From an uncultured Lachnospiraceae bacterium (GTDB taxonomy: Bacteria; Bacillota; Clostridia; Lachnospirales; Lachnospiraceae), in assembly GCA_944381635.1 (NCBI GenBank), contig CALWLY010000007.1, forward strand, positions 37,458-101,457: 64,000 bases of DNA. Direction: 5' to 3'. The notes under the pieces were generated by a model. That model saw only the letters and a list, made by a program, of their open reading frames with translations, had not been told where the DNA came from and ran no database searches. Both the position numbers and the translations under genes were made by a program. Below, piece by piece: positions 18,666 through 27,796 of the stretch (its first letter is position 1; each line of letters begins with the position of its first letter).

Positions 18666-19709
18666 ATGAATTTAGCAGAATATAAAGGAGTATTTGTCTT
18701 TGCACAGCAGGTTGATAACAAATTAAGCGGAATCGCTTTAGAGCTGGTTGGCAAAGGAAAAGATCTTGCAAAAGATTTAGGAACAGAAGTAACAGCAGTA
18801 TTAGTCGGAAGCGGTGTTGCTGATCTGGCAAACGAACTGGCTGAATACGGCGCAGACAGAATCATTCTGGTAGATGATCCGGAACTGAAAGAGTACAGAA
18901 CAGAGCCTTACGCTCACGCTCTGGCAGAAGTAATCAAAAAATACAAACCGGAAATCTTCCTGGTAGGCGCTACAGCAATCGGCCGTGACCTTGGTCCTCG
19001 CGTTTCCGCAAGAATCCACACAGGTCTGACAGCTGACTGTACACAGCTTGAAATCGGTGATTTCCCGATCAACCCGGTTCCGGGAAAAGAACAGCTTCAT
19101 AACCAGCTGTTAATGACTCGTCCGGCATTCGGCGGAAACACAATCGCAACAATTGCTTGCCCGGACTTCCGTCCTCAGATGGCAACGGTTCGTCCCGGCG
19201 TTATGCAGAAAGCTCCCAGAGTAGAAGGCGCTAAAGCAAACGTAGAAGAATTCAATCCTGGATTTATCCCGAACAACAAATACGTTGAAATCCTGGAAGT
19301 TGTTAAATCTGTTGTTGAAACAGCAGACATTATGGACGCTAAGATTCTGGTATCCGGCGGCCGTGGTGTAGGCAGCGCAGAAAACTTCAAACTGTTAGAC
19401 GACCTTGCAGACGCTATCGGCGGTACTGTAAGCTGCTCCCGTGCAGTTGTAGATTCCGGCTGGAAATCCAAAGACCTGCAGGTTGGACAGACTGGTAAAA
19501 CAGTTCGTCCTCAGGTTTACTTCGCAATCGGTATCTCCGGCGCAATCCAGCACCTGGCTGGTATGGAAGAATCCGATATCATCATCGCTATCAACAAAGA
19601 TGAGACAGCACCTATCTTTGATGTAGCTGATTACGGTATCGTAGGCGACCTGAACAAGATTGTTCCTATGCTGACAGAAAAAATCAGAGCAGCAAAAGCT
19701 GAGAAATAA
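18666..19709 (+). CDS. etfA: Electron transfer flavoprotein, alpha subunit
   Basis: A 347-residue EtfA. The C-terminal FAD domain is clear: LVSGGRGVGSAENF, then VGQTGKTVRPQVYFAIGISGAIQH and AINKDETAPIFDVADYGIVGD. The ATG at 18666 follows GGTGA by 5 bases; two in-frame GTGs at 18654 and 18657 overlap this site and are less likely. It is the last gene of the butyrate operon, followed by a strong terminator. Confidence 0.95.
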   Translation: MNLAEYKGVFVFAQQVDNKLSGIALELVGKGKDLAKDLGTEVTAVLVGSGVADLANELAEYGADRIILVDDPELKEYRTEPYAHALAEVIKKYKPEIFLVGATAIGRDLGPRVSARIHTGLTADCTQLEIGDFPINPVPGKEQLHNQLLMTRPAFGGNTIATIACPDFRPQMATVRPGVMQKAPRVEGAKANVEEFNPGFIPNNKYVEILEVVKSVVETADIMDAKILVSGGRGVGSAENFKLLDDLADAIGGTVSCSRAVVDSGWKSKDLQVGQTGKTVRPQVYFAIGISGAIQHLAGMEESDIIIAINKDETAPIFDVADYGIVGDLNKIVPMLTEKIRAAKAEK

Positions 19710-19731
19710 TAGTTCGAAACGAACTCATAAC

Positions 19732-19766
19732 GAAAAAGCTCTCCGGGCAGCCGGGGAGCTTTTTTG
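19732..19766 (+). terminator. Terminator of the butyrate operon
   Basis: AAAAGCTCTCCGG pairs with CCGGGGAGCTTTT, followed by T residues, 25 bases after the etfA stop. Confidence 0.88.
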
Positions 19767-19884
19767 CTGCAGAAAAGATTCCGGTGAATGGTAACGCTGT
19801 AAACAGAAACAAAGGAAAACGTTACAAACAAGTGAAAAATATAGAAAATAGCAAAAAAATGTAATAAAAATACACCGGACAGCC

Positions 19885-19913
19885 TTGCGTTTAATCAAAA
19901 AGAGGGGTATGAT
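19885..19913 (+). promoter_or_regulatory. Promoter of the flavin reductase-rubredoxin gene
   Basis: TTGCGT, 17-base spacer, TATGAT. Upstream, GTAACG (about 19791) and CGTTAC (about 19820) form a widely spaced inverted repeat that could bind a regulator. Confidence 0.65.
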
Positions 19914-19971
19914 AACTATAGAAGTAAAACAAAAAAGCAAAAAACCAAAACAAAGAAAAAGGGGGAATAAA

Positions 19972-20643
19972 ATGAATCCGACAGCATTATTTAAACTTTC
20001 TTATGGGGTATATGTGGTTTCTTCCATGGATGGAGACAGGCCTACAGGCTGCACAGCCAACAGCGCTATGCAGATCACATCCAGCCCGGCTACCATTGCC
20101 ATCAGCATCAACCACAACAACTTCACCAACCAGTGCATTGAGAAAACCGGGAAATTTGCCGTATCTGTACTCTCCGAGAAGAGCAATCCGCAGATTATCG
20201 GAACCTTTGGTTTCCAGTCCGGCAGGGAAGTAAATAAGTTTGACAGTGTGGCTTATGAATGGAAAGAGGACATGCCCGTTGTCAAAGACGCCTGTGCTTA
20301 CATGGTGTGCAAAGTGATCAACAAGATGGAAACAGATACCCATACCATCTTTTTAGGCGAGGTGCTGGATGCAGACCATCTGGAAAAAGAAGAACCCATG
20401 ACTTACGCTTATTACCATAAAGTGATCAAGGGTAAGAGCCCTAAGAACGCGCCCACATACATTCCGGATGAAATACTGGAAAAAGAAGGGAAGAAATCTG
20501 GGGAGGAAAAAACAGTAAAATACGTATGCGGCATTTGCGGATATGTGTACGATGGAGAGACGCCTTTTGAAGAGCTTCCGGATGATTTCAAGTGTCCTAT
20601 CTGCAAACAGCCGAAATCTGTTTTCGTGAAAAAGGAGAGTTAA
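19972..20643 (+). CDS. Flavin reductase-rubredoxin fusion (high-molecular-weight rubredoxin type)
   Basis: A 223-residue two-domain redox protein. Residues 1 to about 155 form an FMN-binding flavin-reductase-like domain ([20 protein letters not shown]...). The C-terminal 50 residues are a rubredoxin with the iron ligands in [12 protein letters not shown] and FKCPICKQP. In acetogens such a protein passes electrons from NADH to flavodiiron oxygen or NO reductases. It starts at ATG 19972 after AAAGGGGG. It has its own promoter and is not tied to an adjacent oxygen reductase. Likely cytoplasmic and part of oxidative defence. Confidence 0.9.
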   Translation: MNPTALFKLSYGVYVVSSMDGDRPTGCTANSAMQITSSPATIAISINHNNFTNQCIEKTGKFAVSVLSEKSNPQIIGTFGFQSGREVNKFDSVAYEWKEDMPVVKDACAYMVCKVINKMETDTHTIFLGEVLDADHLEKEEPMTYAYYHKVIKGKSPKNAPTYIPDEILEKEGKKSGEEKTVKYVCGICGYVYDGETPFEELPDDFKCPICKQPKSVFVKKES

Positions 20644-20685
20644 GTTCAGATTCATAGTTCAAAGTTTAAAATAATTTTCGCTTAC

Positions 20686-20726
20686 ATTCGGCTTATAGGT
20701 CTGTGAGACAGGCTTATGAGCCGAAT
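20686..20726. other. 19-bp hairpin in a 442-base gap
   Basis: 20686-20704 pairs over all 19 positions (some G-T) with 20708-20726 around a GAG loop, and no T-run follows. The gap 20644-21085 also contains GTCCCCCTGTAC (20812-20823, also found near 6836) and a tandem 14-15-base duplication AATCACGATTAGA at 20878-20906. No gene is seen. Confidence 0.55.
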
Positions 20727-21085
20727 TGCCGTTGGAATACAAAATCCCATGGCTGAAGGTAATCTCAAATAGATTTTTGCAAGTTATCGGAACGGAGTGC
20801 GCAGTCCCCCTGTACGTCGATGTTAAGTGCATACATAGAGACTACCTTGATTTTTTGTTCCTGAGTATAATAATATCAAATCACGATTAGACAAATCACG
20901 ATTAGATATTTGGGTGCTCAAACATCGCCGGAGCTCTCGTCTTTTGCTGTCTTTTATGTTATACTGAGATTGCCCGGCGGGAGCGTATGGTTCCCGCACA
21001 GCATCGGCGCGCGGGCAGACTGCATTGTCTTTCTGTACCTTAACGCGGCCGGTGTCGCAGATTTTTACAGGAGAAATCCCAACTT

Positions 21086-21568
21086 ATGAGCAAAACAAAA
21101 GAGACAAAAACAAACGCCATGCGCATTCTGGACCGTTTAAAAATTCCCTATGAGCATTATACTTATGATTGCGAGGAATTTTTAGACGGCGTGCATGTGG
21201 CCAACCTGCTTGGACTGCCTTTGGAAAAGGTATATAAGACCCTTGTGACAGAAAGCAGTAAAAAGGAATACTTCGTATTTGTCATACCGGTGGCAGCCGA
21301 GCTGGATTTAAAGAAAGCGGCCAGAGCGGTGGGACAGAAGTCCATAGCCATGCTGCCGGTAAAAGAAATCACCGCAGTGACCGGCTATATCCGCGGAGGA
21401 TGCACGGCTGTGGGTATGAAAAAGCAGTACCGCACAGTGATTGACAGCAGTGCGCAGAAGCTGGAACGTATGATTGTCAGCGGAGGAAAAAGAGGTTCTC
21501 AGATTGAACTGAAACCGGAAGACCTTCAGAAAGCCTCTCAGGCACAGTTTGAGGATGTGCTGGCATAG
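21086..21568 (+). CDS. ybaK: Cys-tRNA(Pro) deacylase YbaK
   Basis: A 160-residue editing enzyme that hydrolyses mischarged Cys-tRNA(Pro) in trans. It shows the YbaK/EbsC fold with the conserved lysine region LEKVYKTLVTE, then VIPVAAELDLKKAARAVGQKSIAM and the glycine-rich TGYIRGGCTAVGMKK. The start at 21086 has AGGAGA upstream. The last codons form the first part of a 44-base tandem repeat. It precedes mtnA by about 150 bases. Confidence 0.92.
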   Translation: MSKTKETKTNAMRILDRLKIPYEHYTYDCEEFLDGVHVANLLGLPLEKVYKTLVTESSKKEYFVFVIPVAAELDLKKAARAVGQKSIAMLPVKEITAVTGYIRGGCTAVGMKKQYRTVIDSSAQKLERMIVSGGKRGSQIELKPEDLQKASQAQFEDVLA

Positions 21569-21687
21569 ACAGCCAAACAGAAAAGACCAGAAAAGCCGCT
21601 GTGCTGGCATAGACAGCCAACAGAAAAGATTAGACGAGCTGCTGTGTTAGCCTAGACAGTCAAACAGAAAAAAACAGAAGAGCCGCT
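21557..21687 (+). repeat. Three 43-44 base tandem repeats across the ybaK stop codon
   Basis: Units at 21557-21600, 21601-21643 and 21644-21687 begin GTG(C/T)T(G/A)GC and end CC/CT GCT. The first unit includes the last codons and stop of ybaK. A partial start GTGC follows at 21688. Confidence 0.8.
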
Positions 21688-21720
21688 GTGCATAAGCACA
21701 GAGGGCGGAAAGAGGAGACA

Positions 21721-22818
21721 ATGGAAGAAAAGAAAAACATTTTAAGTTATGAAACCGTGGCGCTTGACGATAAGGAAAGCGCGGTAGTGATTATTGATCA
21801 GACCAAATTGCCGGGAACAACAGAGATCATTCAGTTAAAGACAGCCCAGGAAATATGGGATGCTATTTATTTGCTGAAAGTCCGCGGCGCTCCGGCTATC
21901 GGCGTGGCCGCAGCCTTTGGTATTTATGTTCTGGCAAAACACATCGACGCAAAAGATTATGAAACTTTCATGGAAGAATTCCGGAAACAGAAAGAGTATC
22001 TGAACTCTGCAAGACCTACAGCGGTAAACCTTTCCTGGGCTTTAAACCGTATGGAAGCTCTCTGTGAGGCAAATAAGGACAAGAGCGTGGAGGAGATCAA
22101 AGCTCTGCTGAAAGCGGAGGCAGAAGAAATCAAAGAGGAAGATATCCGTGTCTGCCGCAAAATCGGAGAATACGGCCTTTCTTTGGTAAAACCCGGAGAC
22201 GGCATTCTGACTCACTGCAACGCAGGACAGCTTGCAACCTGCAAATACGGAACAGCTACGGCGCCCATCTATCTGGGACAGGAACAGGGCTACAATTTCC
22301 GCGTCTTTGCGGATGAGACAAGACCTCTCTTGCAGGGAGCGAGACTTACCGCTTACGAACTGCATTCTGCAGGGGTTGACGTAACCTTGATCTGCGACAA
22401 TATGTCAGCCACCGTGATGAAAAACGGCTGGGTAAACGCGGTCTTTGTAGGCTGCGACCGAGTGGCGGCAAACGGCGATGCGGCAAATAAGATCGGAACC
22501 TCCGTGGTAGCGGCTGTGGCAAATCGTTACCATGTTCCGGTATATATCTGCGCGCCCACATCCACTATCGACATGAACACTCCTACCGGAAATGAAATCC
22601 ACATTGAACAGCGTCCGGCTGAGGAAGTGACAGAAATGTGGTACAAAGAGCGCATGGCTCCCGAGGGAGTGAAGGTGTTCAACCCTGCCTTCGACGTGAC
22701 AGACAACGACCTGATTGCCGGAATCGTCACAGAATACGGCGTGGCGAGAGCGCCTTACACAGAATCTTTGAAAGAAATTTTCCGTCGGAAAGAAGAAGCG
22801 GCAGGAAAAGTAGAATAA
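21721..22818 (+). CDS. mtnA: S-methyl-5-thioribose-1-phosphate isomerase
   Basis: Converts methylthioribose-1-phosphate to methylthioribulose-1-phosphate in methionine salvage. The 365-residue eIF2B-like protein shows VRGAPAIGVAAAFG, the catalytic Cys in GDGILTHCNAG, DETRPLLQGARLTAYEL and the catalytic Asp in VFVGCDRVAANGDAANKIGT. ATG 21721 follows AGAGGAGA. No other methionine-salvage genes are adjacent, which is common in gut Firmicutes; it may feed a DHAP-shunt type pathway that disposes of 5'-deoxynucleoside by-products. Confidence 0.92.
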   Translation: MEEKKNILSYETVALDDKESAVVIIDQTKLPGTTEIIQLKTAQEIWDAIYLLKVRGAPAIGVAAAFGIYVLAKHIDAKDYETFMEEFRKQKEYLNSARPTAVNLSWALNRMEALCEANKDKSVEEIKALLKAEAEEIKEEDIRVCRKIGEYGLSLVKPGDGILTHCNAGQLATCKYGTATAPIYLGQEQGYNFRVFADETRPLLQGARLTAYELHSAGVDVTLICDNMSATVMKNGWVNAVFVGCDRVAANGDAANKIGTSVVAAVANRYHVPVYICAPTSTIDMNTPTGNEIHIEQRPAEEVTEMWYKERMAPEGVKVFNPAFDVTDNDLIAGIVTEYGVARAPYTESLKEIFRRKEEAAGKVE

Positions 22819-22845
22819 AAGCAGAATAATTTCATAAAGGCATAG

Positions 22846-22890
22846 AAAAACAGGATGCTGCAATCTGAAAACGCAGCATCCTGTTTTTTT
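22846..22890. terminator. Bidirectional terminator between mtnA and the convergent gene
   Basis: AAAAACAGGATGCTGC pairs with GCAGCATCCTGTTTTT around an 11-base loop, with A and T runs on both sides. It serves the two convergent genes. Confidence 0.88.
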
Positions 22891-22913
22891 GAGTAAGTTT
22901 GCATAATTTATTC

Positions 22914-23318
22914 TTATAGACCAAGCACTTCCTGGATAATCTCTACAGCGTCGTCAATGCAGCCGGGGCAACTTCTCAAAGGAGTTCCGCTGTCGATACC
23001 CTTTAATTCACGGCAGATGCAGGAGCCGTTTCTCTCGGTGAATTTTTCCACAATCTCTCTGGAAAGTTTATAAGTATCGACCTTTGTCCCGGGGCTGTCC
23101 AGATTGCCGTCGCTGTTTTTAAATCCGGCAAGCAGCACAGCGGCTGAGATAGTGCCGCAGACGGAGTTCATACCGCCCATGCCCAGACCGAAACCTTCCG
23201 CAGCACGAAACAGCGTAGGTACGTCTACGCCTATTTCCTGTGCAAAGGCGCAGGCAACGGACTGACAGCAGTTAAATTTGCGCTGGTGAAGGGCGTGCGC
23301 CAGTTCCTTTTTTTCCAT
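22914..23318 (-). CDS. C_GCAxxG_C_C family protein
   Basis: A 134-residue cysteine-rich protein of the C_GCAxxG_C_C family, of unknown biochemical role and often found near redox or metal genes in anaerobes. The conserved pattern is FNCCQSVACAF (residues 15-25), GLGMGGMNSVCGTISAAVLLAG (about 43-64), and later CICRELKG and CPGCIDDAVEIIQE. At least seven cysteines could bind a metal or an iron-sulfur cluster. There is no signal peptide. GAGAGGA precedes the ATG at 23318. It stands alone on the minus strand. Confidence 0.88.
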   Translation of the reverse strand: MEKKELAHALHQRKFNCCQSVACAFAQEIGVDVPTLFRAAEGFGLGMGGMNSVCGTISAAVLLAGFKNSDGNLDSPGTKVDTYKLSREIVEKFTERNGSCICRELKGIDSGTPLRSCPGCIDDAVEIIQEVLGL

Positions 23319-23518
23319 ATCTATGATCCTCTCTTTCGTAATTTCTGATTAAGAGTCTACCATACTTTACCATAAGTTAAAAGGGGAAGCGGCTTTTCCC
23401 ACGGCTATTTTCCCCAAATACGGCAAAAGTATTCGTTCCATGAGGCATAAACTCCCGGAAAAAGAGACAGAAAGCAAGTAAAATCTGTTTTTGTGACTGC
23501 TCTGTGACGGATTGCGAT

Positions 23519-23568
23519 TATAATGGTACTAGCGTTTAGAAGAATGTTAGTTTATAATCTTTTTAGAG
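23519..23568 (+). promoter_or_regulatory. Promoter/operator region of the first surface-island operon
   Basis: A TATAAT at 23519-23524 and another at 23551-23557 frame direct repeats TTAGAA (23536-23541) and TTAGTT (23547-23552), spaced 11 bases start to start. A similar set lies before the large adhesin (27802-27836). SARP-type regulators bind direct repeats of about this spacing. The remainder of the 23319-23658 gap shows no gene. Confidence 0.4.
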
Positions 23569-23658
23569 TACAAAGAAAGATTTTTAACAGTAAAAGTCTT
23601 TCTGCATATAGATACAGAAACAAAAAAGGCGAAGGAAGCAGAATTGAGGAGATAAGTT

Positions 23659-24273
23659 GTGAGGAAGAAAACAGTAGTGGTTTTGGCGGCAGGAGTCCTG
23701 GCAGTGTCAGCGGCAGCCATCGGCGGCACGGCAGCCTATCAGGTATCCGGAGGAAATGTGACACAGGCGATTACAACACAGTCACTGAATGTAGCGCTTA
23801 CAGGTGACGGTGTAAACGACGCAAGTCAGGTAAATGTGGAGTTTAAGGGTATGCCGGGGGCTACGCTTGAGAAGGAAGTCAAGGTGGAGTCCACAGGAGA
23901 TATTCCCCTTTATGCCAGAGTGACCATCGATAAATTCTGGCTGGATGAGGAAGGAGAGAAAATCCCTCTGGAAAACGGCGATATGATCCAAATCGAGGCT
24001 GTTGATAACAGCGGCTGGATTATCAAAGAAAACAATGCAGAGCAGGTGACGATGTATTACACGAAACCTCTTGAAAAAGATGAAAAATCCTCCAACGTGA
24101 TGGAACATATCAAGTTAAGCCCTGAGATGGGAAATGAATTTGCAGATAAAACATTCCAGCTGGATATCCGTGTGGACGCAGTGCAGACAGCGGGCGCAGA
24201 GGCGGCTATCCTGTCCGAGTGGGGTGTTGCGGCAGAGTTTAGCGGAGAAAACATCACAGGCATTACAGAATAA
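23659..24273 (+). CDS. SipW-dependent TasA/camelysin-like secreted protein (1)
   Basis: A 204-residue protein that starts with GTG after GAGGAGA. The N-terminus (KKTVVVLAAGVLAVSAAAIGGTAAY) is the signal type cut by SipW, followed by a beta-rich domain: PGATLEKEVKVESTGDIPLYARVTID is the usual TasA/CalY beta-strand with an N-terminal donor region. In Bacillus, TasA forms matrix fibres by donor-strand exchange; camelysin is a related cell-surface protein. Four such proteins lie in this island together with a SipW. It is first in its operon, so may be the major or tip subunit. Its GC content is higher than that of the three distal paralogues. Confidence 0.75.
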   Translation: MRKKTVVVLAAGVLAVSAAAIGGTAAYQVSGGNVTQAITTQSLNVALTGDGVNDASQVNVEFKGMPGATLEKEVKVESTGDIPLYARVTIDKFWLDEEGEKIPLENGDMIQIEAVDNSGWIIKENNAEQVTMYYTKPLEKDEKSSNVMEHIKLSPEMGNEFADKTFQLDIRVDAVQTAGAEAAILSEWGVAAEFSGENITGITE

Positions 24274-24354
24274 CAGCTTGCAGGAGTTGAGCAAAGAAAT
24301 CAATCCCCTTCCTATTTTACATACAGGGGAAAAGACGGGAGAAGTGAAAAGAAA

Positions 24355-25182
24355 ATGAAATTTCGAAAATTGATAGCGGCAGGCTGCGCTCTTGCTATGC
24401 TGCTGGGAATGACTCTGACGTCCTATGCAGAAGAAAACGAGACGGAACCTGAAACCGGATTAAAAGTAGTTTTTGATGGCAGCAAGTCTTTGAAATATGA
24501 GGGTGGAGATCCGGAAAGTTTTGGAGAGGCTTTTCAGAACATTCTGCCCGGTGAGGTAAAGACCGAGACCATCGAACTGGAAAACAGGGCACAGCAGGCG
24601 GCAGAATTTTATCTGTCATCCCAGACGGTAAAAGATCTGCTCGGCGAGGGAGCTGCGGCTTATGATGTAAAACTGGAGCTGGTTAAAGGAGAAGCGGAAC
24701 CCAGAGTTTTATATGAAGTTTCCGTGGGCGGTAGCGAAAGCAAAGGTCTGGAAGAACTTACCGGCAAAAACGGAAACATGTATCTGGAAACCTTAAATCC
24801 CCAGGAAAACGCAAGCTTTTCTCTTACCATCGGATTGGATGGAGAGACCGGCGACAATGCATACATGACAAAAAACGGTTTCTATCAGTTCAACTTTGTG
24901 GTTGAGTATGCCGATAAATATGACCATGATAAGACAAGAGAAGTGACCAACGTGCAGACCATCACACAGGTTCTTCCCGAAAAAGTCATCAAACAGCAGA
25001 TCAGCGATAACGGCGTTGCCGGAGAGCGCGTGGACGACGAGGACAGAGGTGTGCTTGGAGAACGTCAGGGCGCAAGCACTGGCGATGAAACTCCGATTGG
25101 CCTTTATGTAGGAATTCTTGCAGCAGTGGTAATTCTGTTGGCAGCAGTTCTTATTATTAAGAAAAAAAGGGAGGAGAAATAA
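24355..25182 (+). CDS. Surface protein with signal peptide and C-terminal membrane anchor (1)
   Basis: A 275-residue protein with a signal peptide (residues 1-25), a beta-rich ectodomain and a C-terminal hydrophobic stretch GLYVGILAAVVILLAAVLII before a KKKREEK tail. Before the helix is GVLGERQGASTGDETP: it resembles a sortase signal (xxxTGDETP) but lacks the LP of LPXTG, so the protein is more likely held by the membrane helix. I recognise no named domain; the ectodomain (LPGEVKTETIELENRAQQAAEFYLS) resembles TasA-type donor strands and may interact with the preceding subunit. It ends one base before the next gene, so the two are coupled. Confidence 0.75.
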   Translation: MKFRKLIAAGCALAMLLGMTLTSYAEENETEPETGLKVVFDGSKSLKYEGGDPESFGEAFQNILPGEVKTETIELENRAQQAAEFYLSSQTVKDLLGEGAAAYDVKLELVKGEAEPRVLYEVSVGGSESKGLEELTGKNGNMYLETLNPQENASFSLTIGLDGETGDNAYMTKNGFYQFNFVVEYADKYDHDKTREVTNVQTITQVLPEKVIKQQISDNGVAGERVDDEDRGVLGERQGASTGDETPIGLYVGILAAVVILLAAVLIIKKKREEK

Positions 25183-25183
25183 C

Positions 25184-26239
25184 ATGAGACGGATGAAAAA
25201 ATTGCTTGCTTTTCTCCTGGCAGCCATGCTGCTTGTTTCCCTTTCCCTTACGGCGGCAGCAGAAGAAGGGGGTAAATATACCGTAAAGATCAAACCCGGA
25301 AGGGTTGCAAGACTGAACAGTGACTTCGGCGGTACCGTTTCTGAAGCTACAGGAACCGTTACGATAGAGGTGAATCCTGGCGACTCCATGCCGGTTAGTT
25401 TAGAGGAGCTTAAGGCAAAGGGCGCTATCACTTTAACGGATGAGGCTGGAGAAAAAGCTTATTATGTGACAGGCGTTAAGGAAAGCAGCATCGGATTAGA
25501 CGAAGACGGCTCCCTTCCTTCACAGGTAAATCAGAACATCGAACTGGTGCTGGATTACGGAGTTCTGATCGATCCCGTGGACTACGTGATCCGCTATGTG
25601 GATACCGAAGGAAATCCGCTGGCAGCACAGCTTGATTCGGTGGGCAATGCGGGAGATGTGGTACACTCCAAAGCCAAAGTGATCGAAGGCTATACCGTAG
25701 ACAGCGAGACAAAATCACTGACACTGTCCGGCGAAGCGGGAGCGGCTAATGAACTCGTTTTCGTATATACCTATATCCCGGGTGAAACCCATGTGATCAC
25801 AAACACCCAGACAAACATCCAATATGTGGATGGCGGAACAAGAGTAGAGACAGAAATTGTTCCGGGACAGCCGGTGCCTGACACAGAAGGCGAAGACGGT
25901 GTACTGGGCGAGCGCCGTGACGAGGAGACAGACGGACAGACTGCAGGCGGCAGCGGAGAGGCTTCCGAAGAAGAAACCGCTGAGACACAGACAGAAACAG
26001 CTGCGGAGACAGAGACGGCGTCAGAGGCAGAAACAGAGACAGAAGCGGAATCCGAAGTACAGACACAGCAGCAGGAGACGACCGTCACCGAGGAAGAAGT
26101 TCCTCTGGCTGACGCACCGGCAGAGAATACCAATATGTTGGCAGCAGGATTGGGAATTTTAATTCTGCTCGTTGTGATCATCCTGGTCGTTTATATCATG
26201 AAGAAGAAAACTGCTGATTCCGGCAAAGAAGAAAAATAA
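25184..26239 (+). CDS. Surface protein with MucBP-like domain and membrane anchor (2)
   Basis: A 351-residue protein with a signal peptide (1-26), an N-terminal beta domain, a MucBP-like module at about 145-207 (DYVIRYVDTEGNPLAAQ...GYTVDSETKSLTLSG...FVYTY), a Thr/Glu-rich stalk (about 245-315) and a C-terminal helix LAAGLGILILLVVIILVVYIM with a Lys-rich tail. The motif GVLGERR before the stalk recurs in its neighbour and, as GTLGEKR, in the large adhesin. MucBP modules bind mucin or glycans in lactobacilli. No LPXTG is present. Transcribed with the two upstream genes. Confidence 0.8.
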   Translation: MRRMKKLLAFLLAAMLLVSLSLTAAAEEGGKYTVKIKPGRVARLNSDFGGTVSEATGTVTIEVNPGDSMPVSLEELKAKGAITLTDEAGEKAYYVTGVKESSIGLDEDGSLPSQVNQNIELVLDYGVLIDPVDYVIRYVDTEGNPLAAQLDSVGNAGDVVHSKAKVIEGYTVDSETKSLTLSGEAGAANELVFVYTYIPGETHVITNTQTNIQYVDGGTRVETEIVPGQPVPDTEGEDGVLGERRDEETDGQTAGGSGEASEEETAETQTETAAETETASEAETETEAESEVQTQQQETTVTEEEVPLADAPAENTNMLAAGLGILILLVVIILVVYIMKKKTADSGKEEK

Positions 26240-26357
26240 AGCGAAGACAGCAAAGCATACATGACAGGGAGAACAAAACACTTCCTGTCTGTTTGCGTAT
26301 ATACGGATATACCTGCCAATGGCAAAACATTGACAATATGCACAAAGGGGGGATCAT

Positions 26358-27570
26358 ATGGCTGAAAAGAAAAAGATAAAAGTCTGTTTTCTGGGAGACT
26401 TCCGGCTGGAAACAGAAGACGGATGCCTTACGGAAAAAGAGATTCATTCCGAGAGGATCATGAGACTGCTGGCCTACATCCTTTTATTTCGGAACAAAAA
26501 ACTTTCGCAGATGGAGCTGGCGGATGTAGTGTGGGAAGACGGAGAGATCGGAAACCCGGCAGGGGCGCTTAAAAATCTCATGTACCGCCTCAGAAACCTT
26601 ATGAAGGAATATTTAGGGGGAGAAGAATATATCTACAGCGGCAGAGGCTTTTATTATTGGAATCCCGAGTGCGAGGTGGTAATCGATGCAGAACTTCTGG
26701 AAGAAAAAGTGGAGAAAAGCACACACGGATATATGCTCGAAGACGTCATCAGAGAACTGGAAGCAAGTATAGAACTTTACAGAGGAGAGTTCCTGGAGAC
26801 GATCGGAGATACCCGATGGGTATTTCCTTATTCCACGTATTATCATAACCTGATGTTTAAAGGAATCAAAAAACTGATCGAATGCTGCAGACAGAAAGGC
26901 GACGATGAAAAGATAGAAAATATCTGTGAAAAACTTCTGCTGAAATACCCGGAGGATGAAGATTTACAGTATGAGATGATCGAATCCCTGCACAGACAGA
27001 AGAAATGGAGGGAAGCCACAGAATATACGGAGCAGGCGATCAGACATCTGGAGGAGACTATGAACGTCAATCCCGTTCGGCTGAAAAAACTCCAGGAAAC
27101 TATTTTGAAGGAAAAAAGTGAGAGGAAAGAAGTTCAGAAAATCGGAGATTTGCAGACGCAGTTCGACGAAGGACAGGTCAAAGGTCCCATGCTTTGCTCC
27201 ATACCGGTGTTTAAAGATATGTACCACCTGGCGGTCCGAAAAACGGCGGTGGGGTTCCCACGGCCAGGTTATGCTTCTTACTTTAAAGCTGGTTCACGGT
27301 ATAGGAGGGGTTGCCAACGAGGAACAGGCAAAAAAATTTTTGCTGAAAAAATCCATGAGAAAACTGGAAAATGTACTCTCTGCATCTTTGCGGGCAGACG
27401 ACATTATCGCCAGATATAGCGAAAGCCAGTATATTGTTTTGCTGAATGAATGCAGCGGAGAATCCGCAAAAATCGTGGCAAAACGTATTTCAGACGCTTT
27501 TTACCGGCATTACTCCGGACAAAGAATCCATATAAAATCAGAAGTGCTGGAAATAGGACAGTGGATGTAA
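26358..27570 (+). pseudogene. SARP/BTAD-type transcriptional regulator, frameshifted
   Basis: The first frame (26358-27419) encodes an N-terminal winged helix (about residues 1-100, KIKVCFLGDFRLETEDG...NLMYRLRNLMKEYL) and a bacterial transcriptional activation domain with TPR-like helices (about 110-255). Near 27235-27260 the frame shifts: the natural continuation (SHGQVMLLTLKLVHGIGG...RADDIIARYSESQYIVLL...) is in the +1 frame to 27570. Removing one G from GGGG at about 27250-27253 restores one reading, KTAVGSHGQVM. The last part resembles a degenerate nucleotide-cyclase-like fold. It lies between the two surface operons and may regulate them. It could be a true pseudogene, a phase-variable run or a sequencing error. 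Confidence 0.8.
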
Positions 27571-27728
27571 CCGCTGTTCTTTTTTATTTGATGGAAAATT
27601 TCATTTCCCATCAAATAAAAAAGAACAGTAAATCGCACTGCGGCAAAGCGGAAGACGTCGCAGTGCGACCCGCCGCAGGCGACGGCAATCGCGCTCGGCG
27701 CCAGTGTGCGTAAAAACGCACACATTTC
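27558..27728 (+). repeat. Terminator-linked dispersed repeat, copy C, with its terminator
   Basis: ACAGTGG...CCGCTGT plus a T-run ends the regulator gene, and the repeat opens in that T-run with a 26-base arm (27574-27599) pairing at 25 of 26 positions with 27603-27628 around a TTC loop. The core is diverged and includes TCGCACTGCG pairing with its inverse, but ends with the family sequence CGCGCTCGGCGCCAGTGTGCG and CGCACACA. It fills most of the 27571-27872 gap. Confidence 0.8.
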
Positions 27729-27796
27729 AGGGGGAGATTCCTGCTCTGGGAAATTCTTTTTTGCCGTTTTGTTACCGATGTGTGACTGTCCGTTGG

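Noticed and set aside
25060..25182. LPXTG cell-wall sorting signal
   Set aside because: The helix and basic tail fit, but the sequence before TGDETP has no LP; no sortase is in the window.
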